DNA of 64,000 nt from Salmonella enterica subsp. houtenae serovar Houten (GTDB taxonomy: Bacteria > Pseudomonadota > Gammaproteobacteria > Enterobacterales > Enterobacteriaceae): the NCBI GenBank assembly GCA_900478215.1, contig LS483478.1:4154001-4218000 (forward strand), in the 5' to 3' direction. Position 1 is the first letter of the stretch. The number at the start of each line of letters is the position of its first letter. Made by a program: the position numbers and the translations under genes. Below, one piece after another: positions 1 through 9,792 of this stretch. Under the pieces are notes generated by a model. The model was not told the DNA's origin and ran no database searches. It saw only the letters and a program-made list of their open reading frames with translations.

Positions 1-310
1 CGCGGTATGAAACTGTTCGCCGCGGCTTAAAAAGTGTTTTTTGCTCTAATGCTTTAATTCCCCCTGTATTGGGCTTACTCCGTCATAATACATTGGATAA
101 GAAAATAATAACTATAATAAATGTTCAGCTCATAAATAAATTAACCTACAGTTAATGACTGTTGCGCACAAATACCTAAGGAAAATAGCTGCCCAGCTCA
201 CATTTCTTATTCTAAAAATAACAGGTTCAGTTTTATGATAGCAGGCAACGTCAGACCGAACTCCCTCAGAATAAATAAATTCACCACACAGATATTAAAT
301 GGAGATTTAT
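1..310. other. intergenic region upstream of yjcS
   Basis: AT-rich stretch before yjcS. A reading frame that stops at base 30 could be the last codons of a gene outside the window, but it is too short to identify. No terminator hairpin, tRNA or repeat was recognised. The only clear element is the Shine-Dalgarno GGAGA just upstream of the yjcS ATG at 311. Confidence 0.5.
304..310 (+). promoter_or_regulatory. ribosome binding site choosing the yjcS start
   Basis: GGAGA at about 300-304 lies roughly 6-7 nt before the ATG at 311, but overlaps the alternative ATG at 299. This makes 311 the likely start. Confidence 0.55.
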
Positions 311-2296
311 ATGAATAACGAGACGTTATTCCGTTTAAGCAGGACGTTTATTGCTATTACCGCCGCATCTGGTTTGCTCTTTCATACAGCTTTTGCGGCT
401 GAATCAGCAAAAGATGCCACCCAATACACTCAGCAAATTAACCAGCAGTACATCAAAAACCTGCCGTTTAGCGATCGTCAGGATTTTGCCGATGCGCAAC
501 GTGGCTTCATTGCGCCGCTGCCGGATCAGGGCATTCTTAAAAATGCCGATGGTAAACCCTATTACCGTGCTGACGATTATAAATTTGATATCAACGCGCC
601 AGCCCCGCAAACCATCAACCCCAGCCTGTGGCGCCAGTCGCAACTCAATGGTATTTCCGGCCTGTTTAAAGTTACCGATCGTATGTATCAGGTACGCGGC
701 CAGGACATTTCCAACATCACGTTTATTGAAGGGAAAACGGGCCTGATTGTTATCGACCCGCTGGTCACGGCAGGCGCGGCGAAAGCCAGCCTCGATCTTT
801 ACTATCAGAACCGCCCGCATAAGCCGATCGTCGCGGTCATTTATACCCACAGCCACACCGATCATTATGGCGGCGTTAAAGGTATTGTTTCCGAAGAAGA
901 GGTGAAGTCAGGCAAGGTGCAAATCATCGCGCCGGAAGGTTTTATGGAAGAAGCGATCAGTGAAAACGTGCTGCTTGGCAACATTATGAGCCGCCGTGCA
1001 CTCTACTCTTATGGTCTGTTACTCCCCCATACGCCCCAGGGTAACATCGGCAATGGTCTGGGCGTTACGCTCACCACTGGCCTGCCGACCATTATCGCCC
1101 CTACGAAATTAATCACCAAAACCGGCGAAAAGATGACCATTGATGGTCTGGAGTTCGAGTTTCTGATGGCGCCGGGCAGCGAAGCGCCGGCAGAAATGCA
1201 CTTCTACATCCCGGCGCTGAAGGCGCTGTGTACGGCAGAGAACGCCACGCATACGCTACATAATTTCTATACTTTGCGCGGGGCAAAAACACGCGACACC
1301 AGCAAATGGACGGAATACCTGAACGAAACGCTGGATATGTGGGGCAACCAGGCCGAAGTCCTGTTTATGCCTCATACCTGGCCGGTGTGGGGCAATCAGC
1401 ATATTAACGACTATATTGGCAAATATCGCGACACCATAAAATATATCCATGACCAGACGCTGCATCTGGCCAATCAGGGCTATACGATGAATGAAATCGG
1501 CGACATGATTAAGTTGCCGAAGAACCTGGAAAATAACTGGGCTAGCCGCGGCTACTATGGTTCAGTCAGCCATAACGCCCGTGCGGTCTATAACTATTAT
1601 CTCGGTTATTACAATGGCAACCCGGCAGACCTGCATCCTTATGGCCAGGTAGAAATGGGCAAACGCTATGTGAAAGCGTTGGGCGGCTCCGCACACGCCA
1701 TAAACCTCGCCCGGGACGCCTACCGCCAGGGGGACTATCGCTGGGCAGCAGAGCTTCTCAAACAGGTTATTGCCGCGAATCCTGGCGATCAGGTTGCGAA
1801 AAACTTGCAGGCGGATACTTTCGAACAACTGGGTTATCAGGCCGAATCCGCTACCTGGCGTGGTTTCTATCTGACCGGCGCGAAAGAGCTGCGTGAAGGC
1901 GTACATAAATTCAACCACGGCACAACCGACTCTCCGGATACCATCAAGGGGATGACGGTAGAAATGCTGTTTGATTATATGGCAGTTCGCCTGGATAGCG
2001 ACAAAGCATCAGGGAAAGTTATCAGTCTGAATTTCAATCTGAGCGATGGCGATAACCTAAACCTGACGCTGGAAAACAGCGTCCTTAACTATCGTCAAAG
2101 CCTGCAACCAAAAACCGATGCCTCGTTCTATATGAGCCGGAGCGATCTCCACGACGTTCTGACCGGTCAGGCGAAAATGGCCGATCTGGTGAAAGCGAAA
2201 AAAGTGAAAGTGATTGGTAAGGCAACAAAATTGGATGAGATTATCAGTTGTCTGGATAATTTCGATCTGTGGGTGAATATCGTTACGCCAAATTAA
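311..2296 (+). CDS. yjcS: YjcS, periplasmic metallo-beta-lactamase-fold alkyl sulfatase
   Basis: A 661-residue protein of the linear alkylsulfatase family (SdsA1/YjcS), which hydrolyses primary alkyl sulfates such as SDS. Residues about 8-30 form a Sec-type signal peptide ending near AFA-AES, so it acts in the periplasm. The zinc-binding motif THSHTDHYGG lies at about residue 180, and a second metal-ligand region (ENATHTLHNF) follows near 315. The C-terminal third has the helical dimerisation and SCP2-like domains usual for the family. The start is set at 311, not the in-frame ATG at 299, because GGAGA sits at proper spacing for 311 and the resulting length matches the E. coli protein. It is monocistronic: a strong hairpin follows the stop. 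Substrate in Salmonella is inferred from the family only. Confidence 0.93.
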   Translation: MNNETLFRLSRTFIAITAASGLLFHTAFAAESAKDATQYTQQINQQYIKNLPFSDRQDFADAQRGFIAPLPDQGILKNADGKPYYRADDYKFDINAPAPQTINPSLWRQSQLNGISGLFKVTDRMYQVRGQDISNITFIEGKTGLIVIDPLVTAGAAKASLDLYYQNRPHKPIVAVIYTHSHTDHYGGVKGIVSEEEVKSGKVQIIAPEGFMEEAISENVLLGNIMSRRALYSYGLLLPHTPQGNIGNGLGVTLTTGLPTIIAPTKLITKTGEKMTIDGLEFEFLMAPGSEAPAEMHFYIPALKALCTAENATHTLHNFYTLRGAKTRDTSKWTEYLNETLDMWGNQAEVLFMPHTWPVWGNQHINDYIGKYRDTIKYIHDQTLHLANQGYTMNEIGDMIKLPKNLENNWASRGYYGSVSHNARAVYNYYLGYYNGNPADLHPYGQVEMGKRYVKALGGSAHAINLARDAYRQGDYRWAAELLKQVIAANPGDQVAKNLQADTFEQLGYQAESATWRGFYLTGAKELREGVHKFNHGTTDSPDTIKGMTVEMLFDYMAVRLDSDKASGKVISLNFNLSDGDNLNLTLENSVLNYRQSLQPKTDASFYMSRSDLHDVLTGQAKMADLVKAKKVKVIGKATKLDEIISCLDNFDLWVNIVTPN

Positions 2297-2303
2297 TGGC
2301 GTT

Positions 2304-2340
2304 TGCGTCCGAAGAAAACCGTCTTCGGACGCATTTCAAT
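2304..2340 (+). terminator. Terminator-like hairpin after yjcS
   Basis: A perfect 12-bp stem (TGCGTCCGAAGA pairing with TCTTCGGACGCA, 6-nt loop) begins 8 bases after the yjcS stop and is followed by TTTCAATT. The T-run is short, so it may stabilise the 3' end as much as terminate. Confidence 0.75.
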
Positions 2341-2509
2341 TCATATTAGAAATATAATCAAATGAGAAATATAAATTACAAATAAGTTATAAATGCGGTA
2401 GAAAAACAAAGCTATTTTTATCCTCCTGAAAAATAGCCATACTGTGATCCCCAATTTTATTTCACATTCACCCCGGATATTGTTCGCAATAAACAGGATG
2501 TATTTTATT

Positions 2510-2785
2510 ATGCAAATAGATAAATCCAGGATTGTGATGCAGCTAAAAAAACGCAGCTTGCTCGTTTCAGCAATATTACTCACGGGGTGCTCACTGCCTC
2601 CGGCTATTCCTGTTATTGGCGCCTATTATCCCGACTGGCTTTTCTGCATTATTGCTGGCGTCATTCTCACGCTCATCACCCGGCGAGTCATGCTACGTAA
2701 ATATCAAACGCCGTCGTTGGCGGGCGTCATATATACCGCCCTTTTTGCCCTCTACTCCATGCTGTTCTGGCTGGTATTTTTCTAA
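2510..2785 (+). CDS. ytcA: YtcA, small membrane lipoprotein of the mdtNOP operon
   Basis: A 91-residue protein with a lipobox (LLTGC, Cys at about residue 27) and two hydrophobic segments after it, ending in a very hydrophobic tail (FALYSMLFWLVFF). It matches E. coli YtcA in length and in the C-terminal half. In-frame ATGs exist at 2444, 2498, 2510 and 2537; 2510 gives exactly the E. coli length and has AGGA about 11 nt upstream. It is followed 19 bases later by mdtN, so it is probably the first gene of the efflux operon. DUF1656-type partner proteins of this kind commonly accompany FUSC-family pumps, but the role of YtcA itself is not established. Confidence 0.82.
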   Translation: MQIDKSRIVMQLKKRSLLVSAILLTGCSLPPAIPVIGAYYPDWLFCIIAGVILTLITRRVMLRKYQTPSLAGVIYTALFALYSMLFWLVFF

Positions 2786-2804
2786 TTCATATTGAGATGC
2801 GCTT

Positions 2805-3839
2805 ATGGAAAGCTCGCCGAAGAAAATTCCTCGTAACAACGTTCCCGCCCTGGTTCTGGTTCTGCTCGCGCTGGTCGTCATGGTGTTTGTCATCTGGCGG
2901 GTAGACAGCGCGCCCTCGACGAGCGATGCCTATGCATCCGCCGATACCATTGATGTGGTTCCGGAGGTAAGCGGTCGTATCGTCGAGCTGGCGGTGGTGG
3001 ATAACCAGCAGGTGAAAAAAGGCGATCTCTTGTTCCGTATCGACCCCCGTCCCTACGAAGCCAGTCTCGCTAAGGCGGAAGCCTTGCTCGCCGCGCTGGA
3101 TAAACAGATTATGCTGACCCAACGTAGCGTTGACGCGCAAAAATATGCCGCCAGTTCCGTTGAAGCGACGGTCGCCAAAGCGCGTGCGGCGGCGAAACAG
3201 GCCAACGATACGCTGCGCCGTACCGAGCCGCTACTGTCGGAAGGGTTTGTTTCGGCGGAAGATGTCGATCGCGCAAGAACCGCGCAGCGTGCTGCCGAAG
3301 CCGATCTCAATGCGGTTTTATTACAGGCGCAACAGGCCGCCAGCGCCGTGAGCGGCGTCGATGCGCTGGTCGCGCAGCGCGTCGCGGTACAGGCGGATAT
3401 TGCTCTGACTAAACTGCATCTCGACATGGCGACGGTACGTGCGCCCTTTGATGGCCGCGTGGTGTCCTTAAAAACCTCGGTCGGTCAGTTTGCTTCCGCG
3501 ATGAAACCCATTTTCACGCTTATTGATACTGACCACTGGTACATTATTGCCAACTTCCGCGAAACCGAGTTGAAAACCATTCATGCTGGAACGCCCGCCA
3601 CTATCCGCCTGATGAGCGACAGCGGTAAAACGTTCCAGGGCAAAGTAGACTCCATCGGCTTTGGCGTACTGCCGGACGATGGCGGTATGGTGATTGGCGG
3701 CCTACCGCGCGTATCGCGCTCCATCAACTGGGTACGCGTAGCCCAGCGCTTTCCGGTGAAAATCATGGTCGAAAAACCCGATGCGGCGCTATTTCGCATT
3801 GGGGCTTCGGCGGTCGCCACCCTTGAGCCGCAAAAATGA
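2805..3839 (+). CDS. mdtN: MdtN, membrane fusion (adaptor) protein of the MdtNOP efflux pump
   Basis: A 344-residue HlyD/EmrA-type periplasmic adaptor. A single N-terminal membrane anchor (about residues 15-32) is followed by the biotinyl-lipoyl half-motif (VVPEVSGRIVEL), an Ala-rich alpha-helical hairpin (about 90-200), the second lipoyl half (APFDGRV) and a beta-barrel domain. It bridges MdtO in the inner membrane and MdtP in the outer membrane. In E. coli the MdtNOP genes have been linked to resistance to sulfur drugs and dyes such as acriflavine and puromycin. The stop codon overlaps the mdtO start by 4 bases (ATGA), showing translational coupling. Confidence 0.95.
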   Translation: MESSPKKIPRNNVPALVLVLLALVVMVFVIWRVDSAPSTSDAYASADTIDVVPEVSGRIVELAVVDNQQVKKGDLLFRIDPRPYEASLAKAEALLAALDKQIMLTQRSVDAQKYAASSVEATVAKARAAAKQANDTLRRTEPLLSEGFVSAEDVDRARTAQRAAEADLNAVLLQAQQAASAVSGVDALVAQRVAVQADIALTKLHLDMATVRAPFDGRVVSLKTSVGQFASAMKPIFTLIDTDHWYIIANFRETELKTIHAGTPATIRLMSDSGKTFQGKVDSIGFGVLPDDGGMVIGGLPRVSRSINWVRVAQRFPVKIMVEKPDAALFRIGASAVATLEPQK

Positions 3840-5860
3840 ACGCGCTTAATTACCTGCCGTTACCGGTCGTTAAACTGCTGGCTTTTTTTCATGAGGAGCT
3901 CAGTGAACAGCGGCCTGGTCGATTCACACAGATAGCCCAGTTGTGGGTCGGTTGTTTGCTGGTCGTGCTGATCTCTATGACCTTTGAGATCCCGTTTCTG
4001 GCTATCTCTCTGGCAGTGCTATTTTATGGCGTACAGTCGAACGTATTTTACACTAAATTCGTGGCGATCCTGTTTGTGGTCGCGACGGTACTGGAAATCG
4101 GCAGTCTGTTTCTGATCTACAAATGGTCCTATAGCTATCCGCTAATGCGCATGATTATCGCCAGCGTGGTAGTGCTGGTCTGTATGTTTATGATGCGTAC
4201 CCACCGTCTGGGGCTGCTCTTTTTCGCTGTAGCTATCGTCGCCGTATACGGGCAAACCTTCCCCGGTATGCTCGACTATCCGGAGGTAGTGGTTCGTCTC
4301 ACGCTGTGGTGTATCGTTGTTGGGCTCTACCCAACGCTGCTGATGGTACTGATCGGCGTACTGTGGTTCCCCAGTCGCGCGGTAACGCAAATGCGGCACG
4401 CCTTGTGCGCCCGGCTCGACGATGCCGGCAGCCATTTGCTGACCAACGTTGCGCCGCAGGCAGAAAAATACGTTGAGCGAGACGTGCTGGCGCTGCAAAA
4501 ACTGAATGTATTTTGCCTGGCCGATGATACCGACTGGCAAGCGCGTAGCACGTGGTGGCAAAACTGCGTTTCCACCGTTACTTATCTGTACACTACGCTC
4601 AACCGTTATTCTGCCGACGCCGCGTCGCAATATCCGGCGCTGGTGCAAAAGATACGAAATGAGATCGCCTCGCTGCAACAGGCGGTCGCTCAGGGCGAAC
4701 CCTGGCAGAGTACATGGTCGCTCAGTGCGCAAGAGCGCGTCGCCGCCCGGGCGTGCGGGCTGGAAACTATCTGCGACCAACTACGCCAGCTTGGACAGAT
4801 GTCGCCCGACACGCCGCCAGCGCCTGCCGCCAAGCCCCCCGCCATGACGCCGGATGCCTTCCGTAACCCGGTCTATATACGCTACGCGCTGAAAACGCTG
4901 CTGGCCTGCATGATTTGCTACACCTTTTACTCCGGCGTCGACTGGGAGGGCATTCACACCTGTATGTTGACGTGTATTATCGTGGCCAACCCAGGCATCG
5001 GCTCATCATATCAGAAAATGTTGCTACGCTTTGGCGGAGCGCTTTGCGGCGCGCTACTGGCGCTACTGGTCGCCATTTTCGCCATGCCCTGGCTGGATAA
5101 CATTGCCGAGCTGCTGTGCCTGTTAGCGCCTGTCTTCCTGCTCGGCGCCTGGATAGCCACAGGCTCGGAGCGTTCGTCCTATATCGGTACGCAAATGGTT
5201 GTCACCTTTGCCCTGGCGACGCTCGAAAACGTTTTTGGCCCGGTTTACGATCTGGTAGAAATCCGCGATCGCGCGATGGGGATTTTAATCGGCATTGCGG
5301 TTTCAGCCGTCATTTATACGTTTATCTGGCCAGAAAGCGAAGCGGACGCTCTGCCGCAAAAACTGGCTGGCGCGTTAGGCATCCTGGGCAAACTATTGCG
5401 TGTCCCGCGCCAGCCTGACCCTACGTCGCAACGGACATACCTTCAGCTACGTATCGGTTGCCATGCGGCATTTAATGCCTGCGAAGAGATGCGCGAACGC
5501 GTCGCGCTGGAATACCAACTTAGCGCCAAAGAACGCGCGTGTCTGCTCGCCGACAGCCTGGCCGTCATCGATCTGGGGCGTGAAATGCTCTATCGCTGGG
5601 ATACAACCTGGAATAGCGCCACGCCTTCAGACCACGACCTGCGGCAAACGCACGCTGAGCGCATTGCGCAAGCATTAGAACATTACGCCGCCGGCCTTGC
5701 GAGCCGTACCAGCCGCTCGCCTGCGCTCGCGTTGACGGTGTCGCCTACATTACCTGAACAAGAACAAAGTATCGCGCACCTCATATCCTGCTTACCAGAC
5801 TGGACGGCCCCGGAACACACGTCAGTCGAAAATCCGCAGCAAGGAACTCCCCCATTATGA
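3836..5860 (+). CDS. mdtO: MdtO, FUSC-family inner-membrane component of the MdtNOP pump
   Basis: A 674-residue protein with two blocks of transmembrane helices (about residues 35-180 and 345-500), each followed by a soluble helical region: the duplicated layout of the FUSC/AaeB-like family, not of the MFS or RND pumps. It supplies the inner-membrane part of the tripartite pump with MdtN and MdtP. Start and stop overlap the neighbours by 4 bases on both sides, so the three pump genes are translated as one block. Substrates are known only from E. coli phenotypes. Confidence 0.93.
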   Translation: MNALNYLPLPVVKLLAFFHEELSEQRPGRFTQIAQLWVGCLLVVLISMTFEIPFLAISLAVLFYGVQSNVFYTKFVAILFVVATVLEIGSLFLIYKWSYSYPLMRMIIASVVVLVCMFMMRTHRLGLLFFAVAIVAVYGQTFPGMLDYPEVVVRLTLWCIVVGLYPTLLMVLIGVLWFPSRAVTQMRHALCARLDDAGSHLLTNVAPQAEKYVERDVLALQKLNVFCLADDTDWQARSTWWQNCVSTVTYLYTTLNRYSADAASQYPALVQKIRNEIASLQQAVAQGEPWQSTWSLSAQERVAARACGLETICDQLRQLGQMSPDTPPAPAAKPPAMTPDAFRNPVYIRYALKTLLACMICYTFYSGVDWEGIHTCMLTCIIVANPGIGSSYQKMLLRFGGALCGALLALLVAIFAMPWLDNIAELLCLLAPVFLLGAWIATGSERSSYIGTQMVVTFALATLENVFGPVYDLVEIRDRAMGILIGIAVSAVIYTFIWPESEADALPQKLAGALGILGKLLRVPRQPDPTSQRTYLQLRIGCHAAFNACEEMRERVALEYQLSAKERACLLADSLAVIDLGREMLYRWDTTWNSATPSDHDLRQTHAERIAQALEHYAAGLASRTSRSPALALTVSPTLPEQEQSIAHLISCLPDWTAPEHTSVENPQQGTPPL

Positions 5861-7314
5861 TTCGAACCTCTTCACGCCTATTCCTTTGCGGCCTGCTTGG
5901 CAGCGCCACGGCGCTTTCTGGCTGCGCGCTAATTCGCAGCGATTCTGCGCCGCATCAGCAGCTTCAGCCGGCGCAGATCACACTGGCCAATGATATTCAT
6001 CTGGCCAGTTCCGGCTGGCCGCAGGCGCAGTGGTGGCGGCAATTCAACGATCCGCAGTTGGATGCGATTATCCAACAAACGTTGGCGGGCTCCCATACGC
6101 TTGCTGAAGCAAAGCTGCGCGAAAAGAGAGCGCAGTCGCAGGCGGAACTGCTGGAGGCGGGTTCACAGCTACAGGTCGCCGCGCTGGGGATGCTTAATCG
6201 CCAACGGGCATCGGCAAATGGCTTTCTCGGCCCCTATGCGCTGGACGCGCCGAGGCTGGGTATGGATGGCCCTTATTATACGGAGGCGACTATTGGTCTG
6301 TTCGCCGGAATTGATCTTGATTTTTGGGGCGTACATCGTTCCGCCGTCGCGGCGGCTCTCGGCGCGCAAAACGCCGCGCTTGCCGAAACCGCCGCCGTGG
6401 AGTTGTCGCTTACCACCGGCGTTGCGCAGCTTTACTACAGTATGCAGGCCAGCTATCAGATGCTCGATCTGTTACAACAAACTCATGATGTCGTTGACTA
6501 TGCGATACAAGCGCATCAGAGCAAAGTGGCGCACGGACTGGAAGCGAAAGTGCCCTACCACGGCGCAAGAGCGCAGATGTTGGCGGTCGATAAACAGATC
6601 GCCGCAGTCAAAGGGCAAATCAAAGAAACGCGCGAGTCGCTGCGCGCGCTGATGGGCACGGAGGCGATGCCGGACATCAAACCCGTCTCGCTGCCGCAAG
6701 TCAACACCGGTATACCTTCCACGCTCTCTTATGAGCTGCTCGCCAGACGCCCGGACCTGCAAGCGATGCGCTGGTATGTTCAGGCGTCGCTGAACCAGGT
6801 GGACGCCGCCCGCGCCCTGTTCTATCCCAGCTTTGATATCAAAGCCTTCTTTGGCCTCGATTCTATCCACCTGGATAATTTGTTTAAAAACACCAGTAAA
6901 CAGATCAACTTTATTCCGGGCTTACGCCTGCCGCTTTTCGACGGCGGACGTCTTAATGCCAACCTGGCAAGCACCAGGGCCGCCAGCAATATCTTGATTG
7001 AACGGTATAACCAGTCCGTACTCAACGCCGTGCGTGATGTGGCGATCAACGGCACCCGTCTGCAAACGCTTAATGATGAGCGCGCCATGCAGGCACAGCG
7101 GGTAGACGCCACGCGTTATACCCAGTCCTCCGCCGAGGCGGCGTTAAAACAGGGGCTGGGAAGTCGATTACAGGCCACCGAAGCCAGACTTCCCGTGTTG
7201 AGTGAACAAGTTTCGCTGCTGATGTTGGATACCCAGCGCATTATTCAGAGTATCCAGCTTATCAAATCACTGGGCGGCGGCTATCAGGCCGCAAAAACCG
7301 AGCAGGACGGATAA
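5857..7314 (+). CDS. mdtP: MdtP, TolC-like outer-membrane lipoprotein of the MdtNOP pump
   Basis: A 485-residue NodT/TolC-family outer-membrane factor. The signal peptide ends in a lipobox (ALSGC, Cys at about residue 23), followed by two repeated outer-membrane-efflux-protein domains with the typical ARRPDLQAMRW and LPLFDGGRLNANL motifs. It forms the outer-membrane exit duct for MdtN-MdtO. Last gene of the operon; an inverted repeat downstream (7349-7373) could act as terminator, although it lies in the fdhF upstream region. Confidence 0.95.
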   Translation: MIRTSSRLFLCGLLGSATALSGCALIRSDSAPHQQLQPAQITLANDIHLASSGWPQAQWWRQFNDPQLDAIIQQTLAGSHTLAEAKLREKRAQSQAELLEAGSQLQVAALGMLNRQRASANGFLGPYALDAPRLGMDGPYYTEATIGLFAGIDLDFWGVHRSAVAAALGAQNAALAETAAVELSLTTGVAQLYYSMQASYQMLDLLQQTHDVVDYAIQAHQSKVAHGLEAKVPYHGARAQMLAVDKQIAAVKGQIKETRESLRALMGTEAMPDIKPVSLPQVNTGIPSTLSYELLARRPDLQAMRWYVQASLNQVDAARALFYPSFDIKAFFGLDSIHLDNLFKNTSKQINFIPGLRLPLFDGGRLNANLASTRAASNILIERYNQSVLNAVRDVAINGTRLQTLNDERAMQAQRVDATRYTQSSAEAALKQGLGSRLQATEARLPVLSEQVSLLMLDTQRIIQSIQLIKSLGGGYQAAKTEQDG

Positions 7315-7348
7315 ATGTCATGCGGCATTTTCTTTCGACACGTCAAAA

Positions 7349-7373
7349 CTGACGATAGCCTGTTTTTCGTCAG
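7349..7373. promoter_or_regulatory. inverted repeat between mdtP and fdhF (operator or terminator)
   Basis: CTGACGA and TCGTCAG face each other with an 11-nt spacer, the right arm followed by GGGTTTTG. The position about 65-85 bp upstream of the sigma-54 promoter would suit the upstream activating sequence of FhlA, which controls fdhF in E. coli. It could equally end mdtP transcription. The sequence does not decide between them. Confidence 0.4.
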
Positions 7374-7425
7374 GGTTTTGAGCAAAATACGCCCGTAATA
7401 TCAGGGGAAGTCCACACTAAAAAAG

Positions 7426-7441
7426 TGGCATAAAACATGCA
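7426..7441 (+). promoter_or_regulatory. sigma-54 promoter of fdhF
   Basis: TGGCATAAAACATGCA has the GG (7427-7428) and GC (7439-7440) dinucleotides separated by 10 bp, the strict -24/-12 spacing of RpoN promoters. It lies about 50 bp before the fdhF ATG. In enterobacteria fdhF is activated by FhlA with formate under anaerobic conditions, which fits. Confidence 0.88.
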
Positions 7442-7492
7442 TGCTGAGGGCGACAGCGCGTATGCGCGATTTGATTAACTGGAGCGAAACCG

Positions 7493-9640
7493 ATGAAAAA
7501 AGTCGTCACGGTTTGCCCGTATTGCGCATCAGGTTGCAAAATCAATCTGGTGGTCGATAACGGCAAAATCGTCCGGGCTGAGGCGGCGCAGGGGAAAACC
7601 AACCAGGGTACCCTGTGTCTGAAGGGCTACTACGGCTGGGATTTTATTAATGATACCCAGATCCTGACCCCGCGCCTGAAAACCCCAATGATCCGTCGCC
7701 AGCGTGGCGGCAAACTGGAATCTGTTTCCTGGGATGAAGCGCTCAATTACGTCGCTGAACGTTTGAGCGCCATCAAAGCGAAGTACGGTCCGGATGCAAT
7801 CCAGACGACCGGCTCCTCTCGCGGTACCGGAAATGAAACCAACTATGTAATGCAAAAATTCGCACGCGCCGTTATTGGTACTAATAACGTTGACTGCTGC
7901 GCTCGCGTCTGACACGGCCCATCGGTTGCAGGTCTGCACCAATCGGTCGGTAACGGCGCAATGAGTAATGCGATTAACGAAATTGATAACACCGATTTAG
8001 TGTTCGTCTTCGGGTATAACCCGGCAGATTCCCACCCTATCGTGGCGAATCACGTGATTAACGCTAAACGCAACGGGGCGAAAATTATCGTCTGCGATCC
8101 GCGCAAAATTGAAACCGCGCGCATTGCTGACATGCATATCGCGTTGAAAAACGGCTCGAATATCGCGCTGCTCAACGCCATGGGTCATGTCATTATTGAA
8201 GAAAACCTGTACGACAAAGCGTTTGTCGCCTGCCGTACCGAAGGTTTTGAAGAGTACCGTAAGATTGTCGAAGGCTATACGCCGGAGTCCGTCGAAGAGA
8301 TTACTGGCGTTAGCGCACAGGAAATTCGTCAGGCGGCGCGGATGTATGCCAGCGCGAAAAGCGCGGCGATCTTGTGGGGTATGGGCGTTACCCAGTTCTA
8401 TCAGGGGGTGGAAACCGTACGTTCACTGACCAGCCTCGCGATGCTGACCGGCAACCTCGGCAAGCCAAGCGCGGGCGTTAACCCGGTTCGCGGCCAGAAC
8501 AACGTTCAGGGCGCGTGCGATATGGGCGCGCTACCGGATACTTATCCGGGCTACCAGTACGTTAAGTTCCCGGAAAACCGTGAGAAATTTGCTAAAGCCT
8601 GGGGCGTAGAAAGTCTGCCTGCGCATACCGGCTATCGCATCAGCGAGCTGCCGCACCGTGCGGCGCATGGCGAAGTACGCGCGGCATACATTATGGGTGA
8701 AGATCCGCTGCAAACCGATGCGGAGCTCTCTGCGGTACGTCAAGCGTTTGAGGATCTGGAACTGGTCATCGTGCAGGACATCTTCATGACCAAAACCGCG
8801 TCGGCGGCGGATGTGATTTTACCGTCTACCTCGTGGGGCGAGCATGAAGGCGTCTTCTCGGCGGCTGACCGTGGTTTCCAGCGCTTCTTTAAAGCCGTTG
8901 AGCCTAAGTGGGATCTGAAAACCGACTGGCAGATTATCAGTGAAATCGCCACCCGGATGGGCTATCCGATGCACTACAACAACACCCAGGCGATCTGGGA
9001 TGAGTTGCGTCATCTGTGCCCGGATTTCTACGGGGCCACTTACGAGAAAATGGGTGAGCTGGGCTATATCCAGTGGCCATGCCGCGACACGTCGGATGCC
9101 GATCAGGGAACCTCGTACCTCTTTAAAGAGAAGTTCGATACCCCCAACGGCCTGGCGCAGTTCTTCACCTGCGACTGGGTAGCGCCTATCGATAAACTCA
9201 CCGACGAGTATCCGATGGTGCTGTCGACGGTGCGCGAAGTCGGCCACTACTCCTGCCGCTCGATGACCGGTAACTGTGCGGCGCTGGCCGCGCTGGCGGA
9301 TGAACCGGGCTATGCGCAAATCAATACCGCCGACGCCGCGCGTCTGGGCATTGAAGATGAAGCGCTAGTGTGGGTTCATTCGCGCAAAGGCAAAATCATC
9401 ACCCGCGCGCAGGTCAGCGATCGCCCGAACAAAGGGGCGATTTACATGACCTACCAGTGGTGGATTGGCGCCTGTAACGAGCTGGTGACTGAAAACCTAA
9501 GCCCGATTACTAAAACGCCGGAGTACAAATACTGCGCCGTACGCGTTGAGCCGATCGCCGATCAGCGAGCCGCCGAGCAGTATGTCATTGATGAGTACAA
9601 CAAGCTGAAAACCCGCCTGCGCGAAAGCGCAATGGGGTGA
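7493..9640 (+). CDS. fdhF: FdhF, formate dehydrogenase H (selenocysteine, molybdopterin)
   Basis: Cytoplasmic formate dehydrogenase of the formate hydrogenlyase complex: it oxidises formate to CO2 and passes electrons to hydrogenase 3. The gene is one 715-codon frame interrupted by an in-frame TGA at 7910-7912 (codon 140), the known selenocysteine position, so simple ORF calling splits it at this point into 7493-7912 and 7961-9640. Cys8, Cys11, Cys15 and Cys42 bind the N-terminal [4Fe-4S] cluster; the rest is the molybdopterin oxidoreductase fold with the C-terminal dinucleotide-binding domain (about 600-700). The context after codon 140 (CHGP with Sec replacing Cys) and the downstream hairpin match E. 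coli fdhF. Not a pseudogene. Confidence 0.97.
7910..7950 (+). promoter_or_regulatory. selenocysteine codon and bacterial SECIS element of fdhF
   Basis: The TGA at 7910-7912 is followed at once by a GC-rich segment that folds into the fdhF SECIS stem-loop (GGTTGCAGGTCTGCACC, apical loop with GU), which binds SelB so that UGA is read as selenocysteine. Both flanks are continuous FdhF coding sequence. Confidence 0.92.
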
Positions 9641-9664
9641 TACGTCAATCGGCGTTCACAGCAG

Positions 9665-9695
9665 GCCGGATAAGGCGCTCACGCCGCCATCCGGT
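9665..9695. repeat. REP element after fdhF
   Basis: GCCGGATAAGG-CGCTCACG-CCGCCATCCGG is a classical enterobacterial repetitive extragenic palindrome. It is 3' of fdhF and probably stabilises its transcript end. Confidence 0.8.
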
Positions 9696-9711
9696 ACTGT
9701 AATGCTTGCCT

Positions 9712-9740
9712 ACAGCCTCCCTCGCGGAGGCTGTTTTTTT
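9712..9740 (+). terminator. Rho-independent terminator downstream of fdhF
   Basis: ACAGCCTCC-CTCGC-GGAGGCTGT followed by a run of seven or more T: a strong stem with a full U-tract, ending fdhF transcription before yjcO. Confidence 0.92.
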
Positions 9741-9792
9741 ATCCATACGATCTCTTTATACTGTCTCTTCCGTACCCTAAATAAAATTCAAA

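Noticed and set aside
404..865. Minus-strand ORF inside yjcS, and similar antisense ORFs in mdtO, nrfE, actP and uvrA
   Set aside because: Shadows of well-identified genes on the opposite strand, without start signals of their own.
7493..9640. Nonsense mutation or frameshift in fdhF
   Set aside because: The TGA is at the conserved selenocysteine codon with a SECIS stem following; both sides are in the same frame.
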